NCBI GenBank assembly: GCA_049520515.1
Contig: JBEKPS010000008.1
Location: 1-64,000, forward strand
Length of the DNA: 64,000 nt
Direction of reading: 5' to 3'
DNA from: JAFAMS01 sp049520515
GTDB taxonomy: Bacteria; Vulcanimicrobiota; Vulcanimicrobiia; Vulcanimicrobiales; Vulcanimicrobiaceae
Below are positions 51,254-60,114 of the stretch, in pieces. Both the position numbers and the translations under genes were made by a program. The notes under the pieces were generated by a model that made no database searches, was not told where the DNA came from, and saw only the letters and a list, made by a program, of their open reading frames with translations. How positions within the stretch are numbered: position 1 is the stretch's first letter; the number at the start of each line of letters is the position of its first letter.

Positions 51254-53968
51254 CTATTCGCTCTTTTTGCGGGCGCTCGTCTTCTTGGTCGTCGTCTTAC
51301 GCGTCGTCGTTGCGGCGCGCGTCCGACGCTTCGGCGTTTCGGCAGCTTCGCCACCGTTCTCCACGCTTTCCGCTACCGCAGCTTTGCGCGTGCGGCGTTT
51401 GGGTGCGGGGAGTGCGGGGACTTCTGCGCTCGTTTCGATCGAAGCGGTCGCTGGGGATTCGTCGCCGGCAGCCGCGGTGCGTCGGCGACGCGCGGGACGT
51501 GTTGTCTTTGCGGCTTCCTTCGGTGCGGTCAAACTCGGAGGCGGTGCCTCGATCGCAGGCGGGTAGGCGCGCTCTTTCGGAACGTGCGCGATTGCGCGCG
51601 ACGGTTCGCGCGGCGCGACCTCACCGGTCGCATGCGCTCCGCCACCGCCGTCGACACGGAAAATATGGCGATCCGGCACGACGCCGTTCGGCGACTGATC
51701 GCCGCCCTCGACACCCAGAGGCGGACGTCCGCCGCGGCCACGACGACGGCGGCGACGACGACGGCGATGTCCGCCAATCAACTCTTCACCATCCGGACCG
51801 ATGCGCGGCGATACCTCAGCCGCGCCCTTACTGTCAGCAGTAGCTTCTTGCGCGGGCGCGCCCTCCGGAACGTTCGTCTGCAGAATTTGATCGATCGAAT
51901 GCCGCGCGCGGCGACGACGGCGGCGGCGCCGGCGACCGACGTGCTCTTCACCGTTTTGCGACGTAGACGCAGCCCCAGACGTAGGCGAGAACGATGCGGC
52001 CTCAGCGACACCGACGACGTTCGCCTCATCGGCGCGCTTCTCAAACATCGCTGCCGAGGACTGCGAGGCTTTGGTTTTCTCGGCGGCGGCTTCGCTTTCG
52101 GCTTCGTCAGCGGTCGAGATGCCGATCCCGGCGCTGCGCGCTGAGAGTCCGCGCTCGGCCTCTTCGGCCAATTCACGCAACTCTTCGGCTTGCTCGGCCG
52201 CAGTGAGCGGGCGCTTGCGGCCGCGTCCACCTCGGCGGCGACGGCGCCGCGACGACAGTTCTTCACCGGCTAGCGGCGTGCGCAGCTCGGCCAGAATCTC
52301 CGTCTCGTCCTCGTCGATGTCGATCACTTTGATCTTCATGCTCTGGCCGACGGCGCCCGCGGCGTTCTCGACTTCGACTAAGCGTCCGTCGATCACGGCC
52401 AGGCCGGAACTCCCATTGGGAAGCCCGGCAGAGATGATGTCCACTTCGAGCTCGTCGCCGACGCGTACGGTCAGCGGTAGCTTCTTGACCTCGCCATTGC
52501 TGACGATCCGCATGCGGTCGGGACCCAGCGCCGTATCGACGCGAACGTCGATCTTGCTGCCGAGCTCGGCTGCGAGCGCATCCAGCTCGTCTTCATACCA
52601 GTAGTCGATCTGCGCGGCGACGGTCGGCGAAGAGACGACGTGAATCGGCTTGCCGTTGGCGCCGGTATGGGTGTGGTGATGTTCACGAATCTTCCGGAAC
52701 GCATCGATCGCAACGGTCTCCGGTGACATCACCGTGCCGAGGCCACTGCACGACGGACAGGACGAGCGCAGCTGCTGCGCGAGATCGCGTCCGACACGCT
52801 TGCGCGTGAACTCGAGCAGACCCAGCGCCGAGAACGATTGAATCGTCGAGCGCGTTCGGTCGCGGCGTAAGCCCTTCTCGAGCATCTCGATGACTTGATT
52901 GCGGCTCGATTCGCGCCGCATATCGATGAAGTCGCAAACGATAATGCCCCCGATATCGCGCAAGCGCACTTGGCGCGCGATCTCAGAGGCAGCTTCGAGA
53001 TTCGTCTTGAGGATCGTATCCTCGAGATTGCGGCCGCCCGTGAACTTGCCGCTGTTGACGTCGATGACGGTGAATGCTTCGGTCGTCTCGATGACGATCG
53101 AACCGCCTGAAGGCAAGTTAACCTTGGGGCGCATCAGCTTGCCGACTTCGTCGTCGACGTGAAAGTCGGTAAAGAGCTTGCGTCCGCCGGTGTAGGTCTC
53201 GATGCGATCGAGATATTGCGGGCCGAGCAGCCGCATGAAATCTTTGATCTTGTCGGATTCTTCTTGGTCGTCGACGAGGACGCGCCCGACGTCGACCGTG
53301 ATGAAGTCGCGAGCGGCCTTGAAAACGAGGTTCATGTCTTTGTGCAGCAGCGACGGCGACGGCGCGCGATTGTATTGTTCGACGATGCCGTGCCACATAC
53401 GCAGCAGCACGCCGAGGTCGGCGATCAGTTCGGCGTCGGAAACGCCCGAGGCTGCGGTGCGCACGACGGTTGCCATGCCTTCCGGCCGAATGCGCTGTAC
53501 GATCTTGCGCAAACGCTCGCGTTCGGTTGCGTTGTCGATCTTGCGTGAAACGCCGCTGTATTTGCCGGTTGGCATCAAGATCAGATATCTGCCCGGCAGC
53601 GAGATGTTGGTCGAGACGCGCGCGCCTTTGAGCCCGCGCGGTTCTTTGACGACCTGCACGAGCACGTCGTCACCGCGACTGACCTTCTCGTTGATCGTAA
53701 ATCCGCTGCGGCCTTGCGTCATTTCGACGTCGCCAATGTTCAGCGGTTGCTTGTTAATGTCGTCGACATAGAGAAACGCGTTACGGCCGAGGCCGATGTC
53801 GACAAAGCTGGCTCCCATTCCGGGAAGTACGTTCTGTACTTTTCCTTTATAAATGGAGCCGATTATTTTTTCTTCACGCTCGACGTAATACTCGACGAGC
53901 TTTTCATCCTCGAGGATCGCGACGCGGTTCTCCCACGGATCGCTCGAGATCAGGATATCGGTAGACAA
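51254..53968 (-). CDS. rne: Ribonuclease E/G
   Basis: A 904-residue endoribonuclease of RNA decay and rRNA processing. N-terminal part: S1 insert (about 35-130; SIYKGKVQNVLPGMGASFVDIGLGRNAFL), RNase H-like/5'-sensor region, catalytic Asp residues in FTVIDVNSGKF and IIVCDFIDM, and the zinc-link CPSC (SSCPSCSGLGTV) that joins subunits. The region after about residue 520 is low-complexity: three Arg blocks (SRRRRRRGGRGRKR, GRRRRRRRRRARHS, GHRRRRRRRRRGRGGR) separated by acidic or Pro-rich stretches, and a Lys/Arg-rich end. This tail probably binds RNA or scaffolds a degradosome (inference). The start is ATG 53968. Confidence 0.94.
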   Translation of the reverse strand: MSTDILISSDPWENRVAILEDEKLVEYYVEREEKIIGSIYKGKVQNVLPGMGASFVDIGLGRNAFLYVDDINKQPLNIGDVEMTQGRSGFTINEKVSRGDDVLVQVVKEPRGLKGARVSTNISLPGRYLILMPTGKYSGVSRKIDNATERERLRKIVQRIRPEGMATVVRTAASGVSDAELIADLGVLLRMWHGIVEQYNRAPSPSLLHKDMNLVFKAARDFITVDVGRVLVDDQEESDKIKDFMRLLGPQYLDRIETYTGGRKLFTDFHVDDEVGKLMRPKVNLPSGGSIVIETTEAFTVIDVNSGKFTGGRNLEDTILKTNLEAASEIARQVRLRDIGGIIVCDFIDMRRESSRNQVIEMLEKGLRRDRTRSTIQSFSALGLLEFTRKRVGRDLAQQLRSSCPSCSGLGTVMSPETVAIDAFRKIREHHHTHTGANGKPIHVVSSPTVAAQIDYWYEDELDALAAELGSKIDVRVDTALGPDRMRIVSNGEVKKLPLTVRVGDELEVDIISAGLPNGSSGLAVIDGRLVEVENAAGAVGQSMKIKVIDIDEDETEILAELRTPLAGEELSSRRRRRRGGRGRKRPLTAAEQAEELRELAEEAERGLSARSAGIGISTADEAESEAAAEKTKASQSSAAMFEKRADEANVVGVAEAASFSPTSGAASTSQNGEEHVGRRRRRRRRRARHSIDQILQTNVPEGAPAQEATADSKGAAEVSPRIGPDGEELIGGHRRRRRRRRRGRGGRPPLGVEGGDQSPNGVVPDRHIFRVDGGGGAHATGEVAPREPSRAIAHVPKERAYPPAIEAPPPSLTAPKEAAKTTRPARRRRTAAAGDESPATASIETSAEVPALPAPKRRTRKAAVAESVENGGEAAETPKRRTRAATTTRKTTTKKTSARKKSE

Positions 53969-54218
53969 AGGGGCCTTTCGTGAGCGGAACCACCCCGGCG
54001 CGCGCGGACCTCTCCCGTGAGGGTCGGCTATAACGCGCGAGCGACGTCGCGCTGCTGAGTTGTTTTTAAAAAAGTCTTACGGCGGCGGGCTACAGACAAG
54101 CCACATCCGCGCAGTCACACTTTCCTTAACCCGTGCCGCCCCTCCTTTGCCTCGCTTGCCTTGTTCCACCAACGCGTCCAGCGGCTCACTCGGCTTCCCG
54201 AGGGCGAGGATGGATGGT

Positions 54219-55589
54219 ATGCAGAACGTCCGTACCTCGACCTCTTCACAGGGAAGCCACGTTTTGCCGTCACCACCGAAAATTGTTTGGGTTGGAGGCA
54301 AGGACACCGACCGACAAACGCTCGAGACATTGATCAAAGAGTCGAAGCTAGGCGAGCTCAGCTACGCTTTGCCGGCCGAGGCCAATGAAATGATCAGGAA
54401 GCGTTCGATCGACGTACTGCTGGTTGACGTCATGCAAGCCGGCGCCGATATTCAAACGCTCTTGCGCACGGCGAGCGCGGCGAACGGCACACCCTTCCAC
54501 GTCCCGGTCTTGATCACGGCACCCGCGGGCAACCCGGATCGCGTTCAGGCCTGCCTCGCGCGCGGCGCCGAGGATTTCCTGACCACGCCGTTCGACGACA
54601 AGAATCCGCTCCTCGTCACCCGGCGCCTGATACTCGCACTGCAGCGTAAACGCACCCCGAATTTCACCGTCCAATCGAGTTCGAAAGATCCCGACGAGAC
54701 CGCGGTGCTTCAGCTCGTCACCGATGCCTCAGCGCGCTTCGTCCCGCGCGAGTTTCTCGACAACCTCGATAAGCAGACGATCGCCGAAGTCAAGCTCGGC
54801 GATCACGTCCAGCGTGACATGACGGTGTTCTTCACCGACATACGCGACTTCACCGCGCTCTCCGAGCAACTGACGCCGCAGCAGAACTTCAACTTCCTGA
54901 ATTCCTATCTCAAGCACGTCACGCCGATCATCCGCAACCATCACGGATTCATCGACAAGTACATCGGCGACGCGGTCATGGCGCTCTTCCCAAGAAACGC
55001 CAACGATGCGCTCAACGCAGCGATCGAGATTCTGCATCAAGTCAATCGTTACAACGCCGGACGCCGGCGCGCGGGCTACGTACCGATCGAGATCGGCATC
55101 GGCATGCACCGCGGCGAGCTCATCCTGGGTACCGTCGGCGAAGGTAACCGGATGCAAACGACCGTCATAGCGGACGCAGTCAACGTTGCATCACGGATTG
55201 AGGGTCTCACCAAGACGTTCGGTGTCGGACTACTGCTGAGCAAAGCCGTCGTCGACGGCATCGACGCCGACAACAAGTTCATGCTGCGTCATCTCGGGGC
55301 GGTCAAAGCCAAAGGCAAGAAGCGCAGCGTCGAGATCTACGAGTGCTTCAACCCCGATCCGCAGGAACTGCGCGAGCACAAACTTGCGACTCTCGAGCAG
55401 TTCGAGACCGCGATGGAAGATTTCCGCAAGGGACTTTTCCTCAGCGCCGGCTCGAAATTTTCGAAGATCGCTGAAGCCAACAAAGAAGACACCGTCGCCG
55501 CGTATTACCGCGACCGCTGCACGCTAACGGTCGTGCGCGATCGCGGACAAGGGCAATGGGACGGCGCCGAATCTATCGAGGTTAAGTAG
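54219..55589 (+). CDS. Class III adenylate/guanylate cyclase with degenerate receiver-like N-domain
   Basis: A 456-residue cytoplasmic protein. Residues about 20-140 resemble a response-regulator receiver (IDVLLVDVMQ holds the phosphoacceptor-type Asp), but the conserved Lys is Thr (FLTTPFD) and the acidic pocket is poor, so phosphorylation is doubtful. Residues about 190-370 are a class III cyclase domain: metal-binding Asp in VFFTDIRDFTALSEQ and in KYIGDAVMALF, transition-state residues in DAVNVASRIEGL. The adenine-selecting position reads RMQTTVIAD, unlike classic cyclases, so product identity is open. A C-terminal helical/TPR-like tail follows. ATG 54219 has GAGG eight bases upstream; ATG 54210 is the alternative. 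Confidence 0.87.
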   Translation: MQNVRTSTSSQGSHVLPSPPKIVWVGGKDTDRQTLETLIKESKLGELSYALPAEANEMIRKRSIDVLLVDVMQAGADIQTLLRTASAANGTPFHVPVLITAPAGNPDRVQACLARGAEDFLTTPFDDKNPLLVTRRLILALQRKRTPNFTVQSSSKDPDETAVLQLVTDASARFVPREFLDNLDKQTIAEVKLGDHVQRDMTVFFTDIRDFTALSEQLTPQQNFNFLNSYLKHVTPIIRNHHGFIDKYIGDAVMALFPRNANDALNAAIEILHQVNRYNAGRRRAGYVPIEIGIGMHRGELILGTVGEGNRMQTTVIADAVNVASRIEGLTKTFGVGLLLSKAVVDGIDADNKFMLRHLGAVKAKGKKRSVEIYECFNPDPQELREHKLATLEQFETAMEDFRKGLFLSAGSKFSKIAEANKEDTVAAYYRDRCTLTVVRDRGQGQWDGAESIEVK

Positions 55590-55592
55590 CCT

Positions 55593-56666
55593 CTAGGCCT
55601 TAGCCAAGGCGGCTTCGCGGTTCTTGGCGAGACGCTCGTCCACCATCTTGACGGTCTCGTCGAGGATTGGCAAGTGCATTCCCTTTTGCGCCGCTATGGC
55701 TTGTACGAGGCGGTCGACGCGTTCGATGTTCGGTGCGCCGGCGAAAAGCGCGCGCGCCGCCGATGACGGACGCGAGAGTCCGAGCGCAGCGGCTGCGTAC
55801 TTCTCGAATGGTACGAGGTCGCTCGGCGAAGCGCCGAGCTTGATGCACAGCTCGCGAACCCAATCGTAGGTTTGACGCGATGCCTGCGGATCGGCATGGA
55901 CTGCATCGCAAATCGAGCGTGCTTCATCCTTTTGCACGCAGCGATAATTGCCGGTGATCAACATCGCCCATTTAGCTAAAGGCACGAAGATCGAATCGTG
56001 CACTTTGAGCTTGACGGGCAGCTCGAGCTGCTCGTCGCCGTAGCGCACGTTCTCGATGTCTTCTTGCATGTCACGCAGTATCTGCGTGTGCGCATCGGAA
56101 TTGAAACGCGCCGCTTTGAAGTTCGTCGGCAGCGTCACCTGCAGAACGTTCGGCGGCTCATCGGGCGGACGAAAAGCTTGCGGATCGGGACTGCACAGAG
56201 TGAACACGGCGGGATCGAAGTTTTGCCACACGCTGGCATCCGTATACGCACTTTCGAGCGGTTTGTAGTCCAGGCCGGGGATCCGTTTGACGTACGTCAG
56301 GGGCGGCATGTTCATGATCGACATCGTCGGCACGTGCGAGAGCGCAACCGCGTCGAGCAGTTCGCGCGCACCCGGCGTGCGATACTGCGGCTCTTGCATC
56401 GCGAGCGCAATCAAATCGTAGTCGCCCGGCTTCACGTTTGCGGGACCGTCGGCGACGATCTTACCGGGAAGCGTGCGCGAGTCGATCTCGACTTGCTGGT
56501 CTCTTCCTTTTATGGGCAGCCGAACGCGAACACCGTCGCGATTGATCGCTTCGACCTCCGGCGGCAAGCAGACAAGCGTTACGTCATGGCCCGCAAGCGC
56601 GAGCTTCGTACCAAGTAATGAACCGTAGGATGCACCCATGACCAGGGTGCGATACTTCTTCTTCAC
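55593..56666 (-). CDS. Ketopantoate reductase-like (PanE/ApbA family) protein
   Basis: A 357-residue protein with an N-terminal Rossmann fold (VMGASYGSLLGTKLALAGHDV) and a helical C-terminal domain with DSIFVPLAKWAMLITGNYRC, similar to the PanE/ApbA group. PanE makes pantoate for CoA; this one is longer than canonical PanE (about 300) and the glycine motif is GASYGS rather than GxGAxG, so a different 2-oxoacid or opine-type substrate is possible. It converges with the cyclase gene. Confidence 0.72.
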   Translation of the reverse strand: MKKKYRTLVMGASYGSLLGTKLALAGHDVTLVCLPPEVEAINRDGVRVRLPIKGRDQQVEIDSRTLPGKIVADGPANVKPGDYDLIALAMQEPQYRTPGARELLDAVALSHVPTMSIMNMPPLTYVKRIPGLDYKPLESAYTDASVWQNFDPAVFTLCSPDPQAFRPPDEPPNVLQVTLPTNFKAARFNSDAHTQILRDMQEDIENVRYGDEQLELPVKLKVHDSIFVPLAKWAMLITGNYRCVQKDEARSICDAVHADPQASRQTYDWVRELCIKLGASPSDLVPFEKYAAAALGLSRPSSAARALFAGAPNIERVDRLVQAIAAQKGMHLPILDETVKMVDERLAKNREAALAKA

Positions 56667-56738
56667 GAGCCGGTCGTTCGCGGGTCAGCTTCCCAGGCCC
56701 TTAGATGCAAATCCCATCTATGGGGGCACGAGGGCTCT

Positions 56739-57905
56739 CTAGCGGAGGACGGCTCGCGCCGTCACGGTTTTGCGTCCGATACGCGGACGCTCGGGCTCTC
56801 CGGGTTGTTCGAAGATCAGCTTGTCGCGCTGCATTGCAATGTTGAGCAGGATGCCGATCGCAGCGTAATCGGTTAGGATCGCCGAGCCGCCATATGACAT
56901 GAACGGCAGCGGAATCCCGGTAATCGGCATGATCCCAATCGTCATTCCGACGTTGACCATAATGTGAAAGAAAATCATCGTCACGAGACCGGCCGCGAGC
57001 AAGAAACCGAAGCGGTCGCGTGCCGCATACATCGCGCGAATCCCACACACGATCACGATACCGTAGAGCGCGATTAGAACCGCAGCGCCGAGAAATCCGA
57101 GCTCTTCACCGAGGACAGTGAAGATGAAATCGGTTGAGTGCTCGGGGACGAAATTCAGCTGCGTTTGCGTGCCGTGGTACAGCCCCTTACCGAAGAGTCC
57201 GCCGTTGCCGACCGCGATCTTCGACTGATTGAGACTATAACCGGAGCCTTGCGGATCGAGCTTGGGATCGAGAAATACGAGCAGCCGCGCTTTTTGAAAC
57301 GGCTTGAGGATCTTGTCGCTGCCAATCACGTAGAGCGCCGCGACGACGCCGGTCACCGCGTAGATGAGGAAATCGAGCAGATTCTCAACGCCGAAATAGA
57401 GCTGCGCGGTGAGAATCGCGAGCAGCACGAGCGTCGTTCCCAAATCCGGTTGCTTGAGGACGAGCAGTGCGGGCACTCCGACGGCGATAATCGGCAGCCA
57501 AAGATCCTGAATGCGACGATAAGTTCCGCGCGAGAGCAAGGCCGCGATCGAGATCGCGATGATCAGCTTCGCTGGTTCCGAGGGTTGAAATTGAAACGGA
57601 CCCAGCGCGATCCAGCGGACCGCACCGTGCGCGGTATTCCCCTTGAACAAGATGAACGCGAGTAAGATCAGCATGACGATGTACAGCGGTAGCGCCAGCC
57701 GTTGCCAGCGGCGGTAATCCATAAACGCGAACCCTGCCATCAGTCCGATGCCGACCACGGCATACGCGATCTGTTTCTTGGTCTCGCCCAGCGCGATCGT
57801 GCTATGCGAGGTCGCCGACTGGATGCAAACGATCCCGATCAGCGTGATCAAGATGCACGCGATTGCGAGGGGCCATTCGAACGAACGATACCAGGGCCGA
57901 TCCAC
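56739..57905 (-). CDS. rodA: RodA, SEDS-family peptidoglycan polymerase
   Basis: A 388-residue polytopic membrane protein with about ten helices. Diagnostic SEDS segments: GAVRWIALGPFQFQPSEPAK, LKQPDLGTTLVLLAI, FVPEHSTDFIFTVLGEELGF and PFMSYGGSAILTDYAAIGIL. RodA polymerises glycan strands during elongation with a class B PBP partner, here not visible. It follows minE after about 100 bases on the same strand, linking elongation and division-site genes in one transcriptional direction. Confidence 0.95.
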   Translation of the reverse strand: MDRPWYRSFEWPLAIACILITLIGIVCIQSATSHSTIALGETKKQIAYAVVGIGLMAGFAFMDYRRWQRLALPLYIVMLILLAFILFKGNTAHGAVRWIALGPFQFQPSEPAKLIIAISIAALLSRGTYRRIQDLWLPIIAVGVPALLVLKQPDLGTTLVLLAILTAQLYFGVENLLDFLIYAVTGVVAALYVIGSDKILKPFQKARLLVFLDPKLDPQGSGYSLNQSKIAVGNGGLFGKGLYHGTQTQLNFVPEHSTDFIFTVLGEELGFLGAAVLIALYGIVIVCGIRAMYAARDRFGFLLAAGLVTMIFFHIMVNVGMTIGIMPITGIPLPFMSYGGSAILTDYAAIGILLNIAMQRDKLIFEQPGEPERPRIGRKTVTARAVLR

Positions 57906-58008
57906 GATCTCTCCCTACTTGAAGATCGTAGACCGGCCCTCGGTAGGCGACCAACCCTTCACGATTCCGGCCCGCCCGACGGCGGCATCAGCGGAGTGAA
58001 GGATGGGT

Positions 58009-58425
58009 CTATTGCGCCGGAGCGGTTTGGGACGCTCCGGACGCTTTTCGGCGGCGTCTTTTGCGCGGACGCCGGCCAAAATTGTCACTGTTGTGGCCGT
58101 TCACGCTGACGGTCTCCAGGACGCTCGTCTCCTCTTTGGGCGAGCTTTCTTCTGGCTCACGCGGTTTGAGCGAGACAATCGGGATGCTTGCGAGCATCGC
58201 GATCCCCTCGTCTTTGTGCTCGAAGCTGACGTCGCTGTGTGCCTCGTCAACCTCCACATAGCGTGAGATGACCTCGAATATGTCGCGACGCATCGCTTCG
58301 ATCACGTCGGGCGCGAGCGCGAGATGATCCGAGAGCAGAACCAGCCGCAAACGTTCTTTCGCAACCGAGCTCGAGCTCGTGGTTCCGAAGAACGTTCGGA
58401 ACCATCCCATAACCCGATTCAGCAT
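58009..58425 (-). CDS. minE: MinE, cell division topological specificity factor, with basic C-terminal extension
   Basis: A 138-residue MinE. Residues 1-14 (MLNRVMGWFRTFFG) form the amphipathic membrane helix, then VAKERLRLVLLSDHLALAPD, the MinD-contact strand/helix, and VIEAMRRDIFEVISRYVEVD, the dimer domain. Residues about 95-138 are an added tail ending in an Arg/Lys cluster (GRRPRKRRRRKASG); typical MinE is about 85-90 residues. MinE stimulates MinD ATPase and drives pole-to-pole oscillation. It overlaps the second minD by one base. Confidence 0.93.
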   Translation of the reverse strand: MLNRVMGWFRTFFGTTSSSSVAKERLRLVLLSDHLALAPDVIEAMRRDIFEVISRYVEVDEAHSDVSFEHKDEGIAMLASIPIVSLKPREPEESSPKEETSVLETVSVNGHNSDNFGRRPRKRRRRKASGASQTAPAQ

Positions 58426-59315
58426 TAGCGGCGCCCTCCAAAGAACGAACCCAATTTATCCATGAAGCCATCGGGCTCGGCAGCTTGCGGCGCGGCAACA
58501 TCTTCACCGGCGATGCGCGCCGCAATCGCCCGGTAGGCTGCGCCCGTTGCGGACGCTTCGTCGAGCGCAACCGGTTCGCCGCGATTCGTCGAAACGATCA
58601 CGTCGGCTGCATCGCCCAGCACGCCCAAAAGCGGAAGGCGCAAGATGGCGTTCACGTCTTCGACCGAAAGCATCTTGCCTTTGCGAACGAGCGCGGGGCG
58701 AATGCGATTGACGATCAGTTGCGCATTGATGCGGTTGCCGAGCAGTCCGACGACGCGATCGACGTCGCGTACGGCCGCGACTTCCGGCGTGCATACGACG
58801 ATCGCTTCATCAGCACCCGCGATGGCGTTCTTGAAACCCATCTCGATCCCGGCCGGCGAATCGATCAAGACGTAATCGAATTCATCGCGCAGTTGTTCGA
58901 CGAGACCCACCATCGCGTCGGTCGCGACATCGTCCTTCTCGCGATCTTGCGCGGCGGCCAGCAAGTACAGCGTCGGCACGCGTTTGTCGCGAACCAGCGC
59001 ATCCGCAAGCGAAACGCGGCCTTCGAGTACGTCGAGGACGTGATAGCGCACGCGGCTCTCCAACCCCAAGACCAAATCGAGATTGCGCAAACCCACGTCG
59101 GCATCGATCATAACGACGCGTGCGCCGCGGGCTGCGAGCGCAACGCCGAGATTTGCCGTGGTCGTCGTCTTACCGACGCCGCCTTTGCCGCTTGTCACGA
59201 CGATCGTGCGTCCGCGTGTCTTCGGTTTTTTCTGCGACTCGACCGGCGCCGGCGGCGCATGTATTTCGAGCTGCGGCGCGTCTACCGGCGGCGTGACGAT
59301 GCGTTGCGTTTCCAT
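58425..59315 (-). CDS. minD: MinD paralogue 2 (division-site ATPase with N-terminal extension)
   Basis: A 296-residue ParA/MinD-type ATPase. The first about 34 residues are a Pro-rich extension (PPVDAPQLEIHAPPAPVES). Then deviant Walker A TSGKGGVGKTTTTANLG (residues 41-57), DADVGLRNLDLVLG, VLIDSPAGIEMGFKNAI (Walker B), and a C-terminal amphipathic membrane helix (GFMDKLGSFFGGRR). All catalytic residues are conserved. It is only moderately similar to the minD directly upstream (4 bases apart), so duplication is old. Whether it replaces, dimerises with, or specialises from the first copy is unknown. The stop overlaps the minE start. Confidence 0.93.
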   Translation of the reverse strand: METQRIVTPPVDAPQLEIHAPPAPVESQKKPKTRGRTIVVTSGKGGVGKTTTTANLGVALAARGARVVMIDADVGLRNLDLVLGLESRVRYHVLDVLEGRVSLADALVRDKRVPTLYLLAAAQDREKDDVATDAMVGLVEQLRDEFDYVLIDSPAGIEMGFKNAIAGADEAIVVCTPEVAAVRDVDRVVGLLGNRINAQLIVNRIRPALVRKGKMLSVEDVNAILRLPLLGVLGDAADVIVSTNRGEPVALDEASATGAAYRAIAARIAGEDVAAPQAAEPDGFMDKLGSFFGGRR

Positions 59316-59319
59316 GCTG

Positions 59320-60114
59320 CTAACCTGCTCTCAGCGCTTCGAATAGGCGGCCGAAGAAGCCGCCCGATCCGAGCTGTGTAAAGGGAATCATCTCGCCTTC
59401 GAGACGGCGTGCAATCTTCGTATAGATCGCACCCAGGCGTTGGGCGGGATCGAGCACCAGCGGAACCCCGCGATTCGTCGTGTCGATCACTTCAGGATCG
59501 TCGGGGACGATGCCGAGCAGCTCGGCTGAGAGAATGTCGCAGACGTCGTCGACCGACATCATTTCACCGTTGCGCACCATTTCGGGACGTACGCGATTCA
59601 CGATGAGCCGCATCGGCAATCCGCGCTCTTGCAATTTTCCGATCACGCGATCGGCGTCGCGAATCGCGCTGACTTCCGGCGTCGTAACGACGATCGCTTC
59701 GGCGGCACCCGCGATTGCGTTGCGGAAGCCGTGCTCGATTCCGGCCGGCGAATCGATCAGCACGTAATCGCACATCTCGGCCAGGTTGTTGACGACGTCC
59801 GCAAACTGCAATTCGGTCACGGCCGTCTTGTCGCGTGTCTGAGCAGCGGGTAGAATCGCGAGCGATTCACCGAAACGCTTGTCGCGCACCAGCGCTTGGC
59901 GCACCTGGCAGCGGCCTTCGACGACTTCGACCAGATCGAAGACGATGCGCTTCTCGACACCCAGAACGAGATCGAGATTCCGCAGCCCGATGTCGGCGTC
60001 GACCAAGATGACGCGCTTCCCGCGTACTGCGAGCGCGGCGCCCAAATTTGCCGTCGTCGTCGTTTTGCCGACGCCGCCTTTGCCGCTGGTGACGACGATC
60101 CGCCGTGCTTTCAT
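59320..60114 (-). CDS. minD: MinD paralogue 1 (division-site ATPase)
   Basis: A 264-residue MinD of canonical length. Deviant Walker A TSGKGGVGKTTTTANLG (residues 9-25), DADIGLRNLDLVLGVE, Walker B VLIDSPAGIEHGFRNAI, NRVRPEMVRNGEMMSVDDV, and C-terminal membrane-targeting helix (FFGRLFEALRAG). MinD binds the membrane as an ATP dimer, recruits MinC, and is released by MinE. It overlaps minC by 4 bp and is followed by the second MinD after four bases, making minC-minD-minD-minE. Confidence 0.95.
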   Translation of the reverse strand: MKARRIVVTSGKGGVGKTTTTANLGAALAVRGKRVILVDADIGLRNLDLVLGVEKRIVFDLVEVVEGRCQVRQALVRDKRFGESLAILPAAQTRDKTAVTELQFADVVNNLAEMCDYVLIDSPAGIEHGFRNAIAGAAEAIVVTTPEVSAIRDADRVIGKLQERGLPMRLIVNRVRPEMVRNGEMMSVDDVCDILSAELLGIVPDDPEVIDTTNRGVPLVLDPAQRLGAIYTKIARRLEGEMIPFTQLGSGGFFGRLFEALRAG

